NCBI RefSeq assembly: GCF_000003605.2
Contig: NW_003126916.1
Span: forward strand, 5,361 to 29,325
Source of the DNA: Saccoglossus kowalevskii
Lineage: Eukaryota > Hemichordata > Enteropneusta > Harrimaniidae
Direction: 5' to 3'
Length of the DNA: 23,965 nucleotides
Position numbers and translations under genes: made by a program. Below are positions 1 through 10,300 of this stretch, in pieces. The stretch's first letter is position 1. Every line of letters starts with the position of its first letter. The notes beneath the pieces are model-generated. The model saw nothing but the letters and a program-made list of their open reading frames with translations, ran no database searches and was not told where the DNA came from.

Positions 1-1
1 T

Positions 2-490
2 AAGATAAAACCTCTTATTCGTGTACAAAATGCAGCAGCCCGCCTTGTCACTCGTGCTCGAAAATATGACCACATTACAGACATTTTTATTAAACTTCAT
101 TGGTTACCAGTTGTACAAAGAATCAATTTCAAATTACTTTTACTAATGTATAAATCTTTGTATGGTTTTGCCCCAAATTATCTATGTGAATTAATCGAAT
201 TTTATGTACCGAGTCGTAGTTTAAGATCTGAATCGAAGTTTCTTATTAAAACTCGTCAGATGTGTAGTAAAAAGTTCAAGGTGTTATACAAAGACCGTGC
301 TTTTGAAAATTTAGGTCCTAAACTTTTTAATGAATTACCTCTGTCTGTTCGTTCTAGTCCTTCAGTAGACATTTTTAAATCCAGACTGAAAACGCACTTA
401 TTTAAATGTGCTTTTAATATTTGGCTGATTGTTTATTGTATCAGCGCCTTTGATCTTCATATGTTGGAATTGTTGCGCTTAATTAAATAG
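2..490 (+). pseudogene. LINE (CR1/L2-like) ORF2 C-terminal fragment
   Basis: An open frame runs from the left window edge to a TAG at 488-490. It carries the conserved C-terminal block that follows the reverse transcriptase in CR1/L2-type non-LTR retrotransposons: RVQNAAARLVTR, then KYDHIT, then LHWLPV.QRI, then DRAF...GPKLFNELP, then FKSRLKTHLF. The RT catalytic part would lie to the left. The frame has no internal stops, so this is a fairly young copy, but the element cannot be judged intact from this window. The last 20 or so codons after the FKCAF block do not look like the family and may be read-through to the first stop. The family level is inferred from remembered motif order, not from a search. 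Confidence 0.85.
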
Positions 491-492
491 AG

Positions 493-513
493 TTATTATT
501 ATTATTATTATTA
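493..513 (+). repeat. (TTA)7 microsatellite at the LINE 3' end
   Basis: Seven TTA units lie directly after the LINE stop codon. Short A/T-rich simple repeats are common 3' tails of non-LTR retrotransposons, so this probably marks the element's 3' end. Confidence 0.7.
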
Positions 514-1247
514 CAAAGCAGTGTCAGTGACACTTATTACCAGTTGCTGATTGCTGTGTGTTGCTGTTCCACTGGAACCAGTATAGAGCGCTTTTTGGAA
601 GACTTATTCCTTATTATTATACATCTGTCACCGTAACTCCTTAAATTACAGCGTGACATAATTTCACGGTATTGCACTAGGTATTTGCATCCTACAACAT
701 TAGGAAATGCGAATTCCAAGTATGGAACGTTCGCGCGTAAGCGTCCTCTGACAATAAAAACAAACATGGCAGCCTCCTGGGTTTGACTGAGCCCCACACA
801 AATAAATTCGCTAATTCTGTTCTAAACTTTTTGGATTTCGGTATTCCCATGATGCATCCTCGGGAGGAAAATATGTATACTAATAGGGTTATCACGAAGA
901 TACCACAAAGTATGCACTCAGTCAGTACGCTGCACATCGGTCGATACTACCGCTGTACTGTCCTCGTGCATACTTTTCGGTATCCTCGTAATAACCTCAT
1001 ATCATTTTCACTGGGACATTTGCTAATACTACAATCTGTAAAATTCGTTTGGCTGAGAATAATGTTTTATCAGTCACAAATCATTCATGGCGTTTGAAAT
1101 CTAATTCAACAAGAACGAAGTCAAATGACATAATATTACAATTTATTAATTTCATGTGATTCATTATATAGTTTCTTTTCAAAATATTTTCTTTTTATTT
1201 ATCCACGATGAATAAAATATAAATATACATGCTATGATGAATTGTAG
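514..1247. other. Non-coding stretch between LINE tail and first GPCR exon
   Basis: Apart from the fold-back element at 886-997, I see no exon, RNA gene or recognisable repeat here. If the receptor gene extends left of the window, this is intronic. Confidence 0.4.
886..997. repeat. Fold-back (MITE-like) element
   Basis: The left arm 886-917 and right arm 966-997 are inverted copies (about 27 of 32 positions pair), both built around a GGTATCNTCGT.ATAACC-like core and an AGTATGCAC inner end. Partial complementarity continues inward (CAGTACGC on the left, GTACTG on the right). A related single arm occurs at 16951-17015. This looks like a small non-autonomous fold-back transposon. No target-site duplication was resolved. 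The open frames across it are by-products of the repeat. Confidence 0.6.
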
Positions 1248-1356
1248 GATAGTAGTCAGCTTCGCCAAATTATAAGCGGGATGGAAGACTTCACAGAAGC
1301 AATGTCGAAAGTGATGGTTCCCGGTGACTTCATCAGTGTCTTTACGGGCGTAATAC
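1248..1356 (+). CDS. GPCR exon 1 in window: GAIN subdomain A helix
   Basis: Residues 1-36 read DSSQLRQIISGMEDFTEAMS followed by KVMVPGDFISVFTGVI, an amphipathic helical stretch like those of GAIN subdomain A. The acceptor is TTGTAG before 1248 and the donor is C|GTGAGT after 1356 (phase 1 out). An alternative acceptor (GTCAG) would start the exon at 1260 in the same frame. Only frame, splice sites and fit to the next exon support it, so it is less certain than the 7TM exons. Confidence 0.7.
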
Positions 1357-4300
1357 GTGAGTAATAATAAGTCATAAGTTCTTGGATTTTACTACCAAAC
1401 AAACATTATGCACTGAAAGTTATGCACTAATTTACAACACATGGTATGTTATATAATGATTTCTGAGTGGATTTAATGTTGTAGTTGTGTAAGCTGATGT
1501 TGTAATACATTGTTCACGGATCAACACAATATATCCATGACACGTCACTTACGATGTTAACTTATAAACCAGTCAGATTAGTTAAATCATCAATATTTTA
1601 TTTTGATCATGAAAATATATTTTTGAATGGAAGTCCATTGGCTGATGAGCTCAAATGCTAAAACGGAATCAACTGAAGGTGTGAATTTTCTTCTTTTTAC
1701 TATTGGATGCGGACAACAGAAATTATTGTATTCTAAAACGTCACTAGTTACTGTAGTAGATGTATAATAATATACAGTTATTGGCTGTTCCTAGTTAATA
1801 TAAAAAATAGTTGGCAATAGAGGCAAGATACATACAAAATTTCATCAGGTGCAAGAAATAAGATTATTTGTCATACCATATGATTATATTTAAACAATAA
1901 CTGGATAACTGGTTACCATCCCCTGGTTACCATCCCCGAATGTATCTCCATATTTCGAATTGAAAGATGGTCGGGGAGGTACGGTAAGCTGTCTGTTCTA
2001 GTCGCATTAATAAACAAACAAAATATGAGTTTTATAAACATAAGTCATAATCTTAACATACTATTTACTTATTGATAATGTTTCTACTCTGGAGGATACA
2101 TTTGTCAACATATATTCCTACAATTTAAAAAGCTGAATTCCTACAGGAATTATCTGAAAACGAACGGTACATAGAAGCAAAACCCTTTAATTTTGCATTC
2201 AGATTTATGCATGATTTACTTTCCAACAACAATCCTAAACTTAGTTATTATATTCCAATGAAGACTAAAGAATCTGCTTCTTCTGCTTCATACTTAAACT
2301 ATATATGACAAAATCCATACTTTTACAGCAATATTCCAGTCTCCTACCTTTTTTCTGGGGTATACGCTTACAACTTATTCGGTGTGCCCACGTCTGTAGT
2401 ACACATGCAGACTTTTAAAAAAGTCATTGTCTCCTTTTTCAAAACTATTAAACCAAGGGTTTTGAACTCAAGAAATCTTTGTCATACTGTTTTGATGATG
2501 TAGTGTAGTTAGTGTAGCTTATTTAGTTGGGTTGGGTTATTTCCACATTATTGTTGAGGCTATCAAATTAGTTTACCGTAAGAATGGATAGTGTTGGACT
2601 TAAAAGTAAATACGCATAATGTATTTCTAATTTATTTAGAATTAAGCTTCTACTAATCTTAAAAAGTGGTTGAAATTAGCTTAAGGTCTAATCTCTAATG
2701 CTTTAAAAAACAGAACCTACATAACACAAAATAATATAAATAAACACACTTGTCTCTTGCTTTATTTATCATGCATGATGCAACTATTTAAATTGCACCC
2801 CATATGTCTTTCTATCTACATCAAAGCTCTGCTAGATGAGAGACACATTCCTTAAGGAAGGTTTGGAGCAAAGTGGGTTATAACGTCATGTGAACCGTGC
2901 TGTACATGTATACTGATGTTCCTTTTTCATGTGCATAGCAAGTCAGGCCTCGAAATCATGAGTCAACCCCGTTTTGTTGGGCAAATAAGCGGAAGCGATG
3001 ATGAGGATAAGTCTTGAAATAAAATAACACTAAATATATAAATCTTGATTAAAATGCGCCTTCTCTCTTCTCCTACTACCTTTCATGGTTGACATAAGGT
3101 AGATCAGAGGTTAGGGGTGATGTTTATCTACAATATCCCCTTCTAAGACTATACTTCCTTCACATTTTACCGACCAAACTGGTTGATAGTTGGGGATTAT
3201 CTCTCCCACAATGGTAACTAATGAAAGAGCCTCCCAAGCCTCACTCGGTGTAATGTTGTTCAAAGGTTTGTATTTGAATATATAGACGGGCTATTGAACC
3301 TGTTGTAAGGGCAGGAGACAATGTTTGTCGTATTCAAACCCCTGTAAGCCACAGTGAGATGACTATATGTTGGCACAGGGCATGCACGAGGATGGATCTA
3401 ACTGCGGTTTTTGTCAAGATGAGTTTGACATTCATTTCTGTGGCCTGACCAGTAGAAAGAAAACATGTAATGCTGACCATTCCGGTCCAATCCCTTCTAA
3501 TAATCCAATATGCTAAAGATGCTAAAGATACCTGCCATAAATGTGTTTTGGAGATCCAAAATGTTACATAGGAGTGTCACAACAAGAGGAATGTTCGTTG
3601 CATTACAAAGCAGCAGAATGGCGTGGGTCATGCAGCCTATACACAATGATGTGAAAATTGTAGTTACTGCAGTACGGAGGATCCAGTTCTAAATAAGCAG
3701 TCATGTGGCTGTGCGGGCTTCTGGGAATGTTGGTCATTCTCTCTCAATAACTGTTGCAACAAAGCAAAGCTGATCAAAATTTTCCAGAAACACGTAATCA
3801 GCAGTAATACTTCTGTTACAGTGTAAGGCAAGCTTATTGATATTGAGAGGGACACCCAGGGGGTTCTTTCACTGCTGAAATGGGGTAGACAAGACAATAG
3901 TAGTACAGGAAATGAAATACACATACATCAAAATAACAAGTTAAAGCTCCTGGCTTTAATACCTCTCAAAATAATTACAAGAATCAAAACACAGAATAAT
4001 ACAATGCATAAATTCACTAAAATAAGAAAGTGTGCATTGATGACAACTCACAGTTCCAGGAGTTGGAAATTTATGACAGTCAATAGCTTTTGCAACACAA
4101 CAACGAAGGGAGTCTTGCTTGCAGAGGAACGATGTTATTCTGGAGGACATCGCTGAAAGGAGATCACATAGCGGTTCATACAAGTCTCACAGAATGATGA
4201 TTGAAGCCAGTATCACTTGTCTCACAATATCGAAGCAGCAACACACAGGATATTCAGTTGAAATGGTGGTCCACAACCTTCCTCAATCTAGCCAATTTAT

Positions 4301-7300
4301 AGGGCATATATGGCCCAGTTTTAGGTACACCACCTGGGTTCCCACAGGAGCCAATCAGAATGTGGTCTTGCTAGCAGCTGTCTCACGATGACATGCGGGC
4401 ACTCACGTAAGCAAGTCAGTGGATCGTAAACATCCTTCGTTATGTAAATCACAAGCACACCTGGTAGATTCCAATCATCCTTCCAGAGTTGAAAAACAAG
4501 TATGACAGTTATCACACGACAATACACACCGTTTCTTCCCATGGTTCCATGCACACTTCTATTTGCAGGGTTTTAGGTAATATTAAAAAAACATAGAATA
4601 AAGGCATATTCTATACGTCACGATTCAGGCATAAAATATGTTGTTTCAGTAATCCAATAAGATAACCTCAAATACTAATAGCATGGCCTATAGTAGTAGG
4701 GTTATTGCATTTTCGTAATCTGTTTCTAACCTCATTAACATATATTTTAACTTATAATCATAATGAGGGTCGGCAAGGGTTTTTTCGTCAGTTGTAATCT
4801 GTTGTTTTTATTTTCTTAATAATGTAATTTAAATAAACAAAAAAACGTAAATTCGTAGATAAGGTTTAAAATGTAATCAACTATATTATTCGTCCGTAAT
4901 TTGTACAAAGATCTTATTTTTTGTAAGCGTATAAAGCATTTTCCACATTAAATGTCGCAATTCGCACGCAATTTCCATTTTTGATTCTTAAACACAAATT
5001 ATCAAATATATTATAAAAATGTTAAATGTAATTAGGAATTTCCTTATCTGTAAAGTATAAAAACCTATCTTTTACTGTCAATGAAACTTTCATTTTATTT
5101 CCTGTAAAAACGGTAAAATGCTTTTATTATTTCCTGTAACCTGTACCAGCTACCCCCTTCCCCGTTCCATAATGATGTAAGAGTTAAAAGTCCGACCTTT
5201 CACGAGGTTGGAACGTGTGCATTCCCAGTGACGAACATTTTTTTCTAGACAAAAATGATAAAACTTTTTACAGGGGACAAATTAAGATATTTTTATGTCA
5301 GCTGTATATAGATATGATACGAGGATAAATTGTGTTTTCCACAGAATTAGAAATGGTCTCACATAGACCACGTGACTATCATACACAATGGAGGTTTAGC
5401 GATAGAGATATGGATACAGTGAAGACGACTCGCTCTAATATGATTGAAATGCAATTACCAACCTACAGTAATACTTCAAATGGTAAGTTCACAATCAATA
5501 GCAATACAGGAATAATATAAATCTTTTGTAGCGTGTTTGTAATATGCTAATTTTGCACTGCTGGAGAATATAAACTTATCTCAAGGACAAATGTAATTGG
5601 ATAGGTCATACTGATCAGCAATACTAAGCTTCATATGTATGTGGATATCTGTGATGTGCTTATTCTTTCTATTCACTGTGTGTCTGTGTTAATTACAGTA
5701 TTTTTCCCGTCACTATTTCGGTGACGATTAGTGTGGCATACAAGGGCACGCGGCTGCTTACATTCGTGTATGTATATGATTATAAAATGCCTATTGTTAC
5801 ATTCATCACATTTCTACCTTACTTGATCACTATAATGGGTATATTGTTATAAACTTTTCAAATTTGAATATTGTTCTCTTCTTCGCACAATTATAGTATC
5901 TATGGTAACGACTGGTTTACTTTATAAAGCTATTGACGGTGCACCATTGGACGAGTGCATTGCTAGTGACATCATATCGGTCACATTGATATGTGACAAT
6001 GAGATTCATAGTGTACCCATTGAGTTTTCTATGACCTATTATGTAAGTATCAATGCACATATTTGATGTATCATGTAAGTATCAATACGCATCTTTGATG
6101 TATCATGTAAGTATCAATACACATCTTTGATGTATCATGTAAGTATAAATACACATCTTTGATGTATCATGTGAGTATCAATACACATCTATAAGGTATT
6201 ATGTAAGTATCAATACACATCTTTGTTGTATCTTGTAAGTATCAATACTCATCTTTGATGTATCATGTAAGTATCAATACACATCTTTGATGTATCATGT
6301 AAGTATCAATACACATCTTCGATGTATCATGTAAGTATCAATACACATCTATAAGGTATTATGTAATTATCAATACACATCTTTGATGTATCATGTAAGT
6401 ATCAATACGCATCTTTGATGTATCATGTAAGTATCAATACACATCTTTGATGTATCATGTAAGTATCAATACACATCTTTGATGTATCATGTAAGTATCA
6501 ATACACATCTTTGATGTATCATGTAAGTATCAATACACATCTTTGATGTATCATGTAAGTATCAATACACATCTTTGATGTATCATGTAAGTATCAATAC
6601 GCATCTTTGATGTATCATGTAAGTACCAATACGCATCTTTGATGTATCATGTAAGTATCAGTACACATCTATAAGGTATTATGTAAGTATCAATACACAT
6701 CTATAAGGTATTATGTAAGTATCAATACGCATCTATAAGGTATTATGTAAGTATCAATACGCATCTATAAGGTATTATGTAAGTATGTACGAGTGCATAA
6801 TATACATGTGCTCTATAATTATTAAACAATATTTTACACGGAATACAAACAATGTATGACTTTATTTGTGAACATGTAGAATTAAAGAGATATTTATTCG
6901 TATTCTTAACACTGACATTAATGTTTCCATCTGGCGCAGCTTGAGTGTGGAAGTGTTGTCATAAAATTGGTTTGAAATTCTCTGTATAATTTTAGAATAT
7001 TAATCACAACTTTCGGTCAAATACTTATGTACCAATAATTAAGTTTGTGCCATTTGTGTAAGAATATATCAATACAGTGAAAGTAATGGCTGTGATTTTT
7101 ATGAATGTTTACTTCAAAAACGACTCCTGGACGATACAGTCATATCACGTTTTCCGAATCACGGGAATAAATTATGCTATGTACTTTGTAGGTTGACGGC
7201 GAGGTGTTACCGGAACAAGATATTTGTGCTTTTCTAAATTTTGAAAATACGTGAGTACCAATAGATTGCATGCAACTGACTGGTTTGTCTGATTCTTATT

Positions 7301-10300
7301 TAAAATACTGGTTTTTAAAACATTTTTCTTCGTGTTAGTTCTTTCCATTATTTCAAATTGTTCAAATTGATTTGTTTGGGTTTCCATATTTTGAAATAAT
7401 TAGTTTATTATCAATACAGTTTCTTATGATATAATGAATTAATCACTTTCAGATATTCGAACACCCTTTTTCTTATTTCACATATTGTCAATAATTAAAC
7501 TTTAAAATTATCCTAACGCATCTAGAAAATCAACGCCATTTACACATCTGTATTCTTCTCAATGTATGTTTTCAAATGTTGACGTAAAATATCTTCTTTT
7601 TTTCAAAAATCAGTCGACACCGGAATCTGTTGCTCCGTGCCGAACCATTCATGGTCCGAACCGGAATCTGTTGCTTCGTGTCGACCCATTCATGGTCTGT
7701 ACCTGAATCTGTTGCTCCGTGTCGACCCATTCATGGTTCGTATCGGAATCTGTTGATCTCTGTCGACCCATTTATGGTTCGTATCGGAATCTGTTACTCC
7801 GTGTCGACCCATTTATGGTTCGTACCGAAATCTGTTGCTCCGTGTCGACCCATTTATGGTTCGTATCGGAATCTGTTACTCTGTGTCGACCCATTTATGG
7901 TTCGTACCGGAATCTGTTGGTCCGTGTCGACCCATTTATGGTTCGTATCGGAATCTGTTACTCCGTGTCGACCCATTTATGGTTCGTACCGAAATCTGTT
8001 GCTCCGTGTCGACCCATTTATGGTTCGTATCGGAATCTGTTACTCTGTGTCGACCCATTTATGGTTCGTACCGGAATCTGTTGGTCCGTGTCGACCCATT
8101 TATGGTTCGTACCGGAATCTGTTGCTCCGTGTCGACCCATTTATGGTTCGTACCGGAATCTGTTGCTCCGTGTCGACCCATTTATGGTTCGTATCGGAAT
8201 CTGTTGCTCCGTGTCGACCCATTTATGGTTCGTACCGGAATCTGTTGCTCCGTGTCGACCCATTTATGGTTCGTACCGGAATCTGTTGCTCCGTGTCGAC
8301 CCATTTATGGTTCGTACCGGAATCTGTTGCTCCGTGTCGACCCATTTATGGTTCGTACCGGAATCTGTTGCTCCGTATCGACCCATTTATGGTTCGTACC
8401 GGAATCTGTTGCTCCGTGTCGACCCATTTATGGTTTGTATCGGAATCTGTTGCTCCGTGTCGACAAGACAAGATTTATATGTTGAAACAGCTTCTAGTTA
8501 AACGCCTTCAAGTTGACTATCATTTTGTTTGAATTGTAATATTTTTATCAAAACACACAGTAAACATTCTAGTGTAATTTCATTTGCAATGTTTTAACTT
8601 GTTTTTTTCATGATGCATCACATTCAGCTCAGTTTATGTGCATTCAGTTAACTATTCTGATTCCTCTGTCAGATACGAGGGAGAATGGCAGACTACAGGA
8701 TGTGAACAGATCAGTCATGTTGAGTCACGTGTCAAATGTCAGTGTAACCATACAACAAACTTTGCGCTATTACTACAAGTTGTGCCATTCCAGGTGAGTT
8801 CATACATACATGGTGAGTGACATGTTAAATCATTTGAACTTAATCACGTGGGGGGGGGGAGTTTATACATATGCATCAGGGTTGAATTAGGCAGAATTCC
8901 TATTAGATTTATTAGACCTAAATCAGGTGGGAGCTTATTGGCCAATTGTCCTACTATACAAAAGGAGTTACGTAACACACGTACACTGTGACAGCACACG
9001 ATCCGTAATAGGACTGCAAAAAACACCTAAAACAGATTTGCAATATTATTTCGTTAAAGTACTAAAACTCTGACGTAACGGTAGTTAACGGCCTGTTCAA
9101 GGTTGAGGTTCTAGTAAACGTTCTCGACGCTGCGGGCGTACTCTATCAGTTAAACATGTTGAGGGCCATACTATACAGTTATCCCACTGTACAACAATAG
9201 TGTAACACGACAATATATTTATGTTTGTAACTGATATACTGATAAATATTCTGGTCACTATTTTCCAGATTGGCGATACACATGCACGGATATTGCGTTT
9301 AATATCTGAAATTGGAGGATCTGTATCACTGATTGTTTTGTTTATTGCGTTCGTGTTGCTTTTAAATGTCAGGTATGTGTAGAATTAGCATAATTGATTG
9401 GTAAGAGGTATTTTCATAGTCCACCTATAAATAAAAATATTCCAAATTAGAAAATATACATTTTTGAACTACAAACTTAAAAATGAATTTACAATGCCAT
9501 TATTCAACAACGTTTGAAAATTAAAATTGTTAGCGCTTTGGTATCAGTTAGCCCGACGAGGTCGCGTGTGTTGCGCCATATGCGGTGCTCCAACCCAGCA
9601 CACGCCTGGCAGAACGATGTAGTTTTTCACTTCCCCCGACGATTTTTTGTCGGTACTAATCAAATTGCAGGAACATCAGATAGTGACAGCCATCAAAGGC
9701 ATGAACTTTGCGAATTCGCAGTATTGATCTTGCCGACGAGACACTAATCTGCCAGGCGTTAGCGAAGTCTGATGCAGTTCGGCCGGCGAGGGCGCTACTA
9801 CGCCTACATGTCAGGCGATGGTATCAGTAAGACTATGAAAATAAATGGCCGACATAATTCTGCCCGCTAATTATCATATCGGATCTAAAGTGGAAGACAA
9901 CATTACAGTAGAGTTATCTTAGACAGTTATGCAGTGTCCGTTCCGTATAGATTGAATATGCATTATTGGCGTATCATAAAAAATAAAGCTACTTACCACT
10001 GTTTTATTGAATTATGTTTTGTTTACAGGACATTATTAAAGTCGGATAGAATGGTCATACATCGGCACTTAATGGTGGCATTGTTTATAGCACAGTTTAT
10101 AATATTACTGTCCGACACGTTATCATATTCAAAGGTAACGCTAAATCAACCTGAATGATTCTCTAACGATGGTCATATAAGAGGTCAGAAAGTATGAATC
10201 CTCCCCGGCCTCCCACTCCCTATATTTAGGGGGGGCCTATGCGTGTTCCCCCATTTTTTTTGACCCCCCCCCCTATCTAGGTAAAAGAAGAAAATTTAAC

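Larger units (their letters stand above)
1679..5344 (+). other. Large GPCR intron (3.7 kb) with transposon debris
   Basis: It contains a reverse-transcriptase remnant (2129-2503), a short cysteine-containing frame (3370-3519) that I could not assign, and a TGTAAA/CCCCC-rich dispersed repeat near its end. The rest is AT-rich and unassigned. The phase before (1) and after (1) matches, so no missing exon is required. Confidence 0.5.

Noticed and set aside
783-1097. Plus-strand 104-codon frame
   Set aside because: It runs through the fold-back element at 886-997 and has no recognisable protein features.
1921-1946. CTGGTTACCATCCC tandem duplication
   Set aside because: A two-copy 14-bp duplication in an intron with no further structure.
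4287-4310. TATAAA-like box on the minus strand (CCCTATAAATTGG) as a promoter
   Set aside because: No downstream minus-strand coding exon could be recognised; an LTR origin was considered but no LTR ends or primer site were found.
6041-6784. Regular 32-bp repeats as a CRISPR array
   Set aside because: Units abut with no spacers, and the locus is a eukaryotic intron.
7630-8532. Three overlapping long frames (300, 260 and 216 codons) as repeat-protein genes
   Set aside because: They are the three frames of a stop-free 41-bp minisatellite inside an intron, with no splice or start context.
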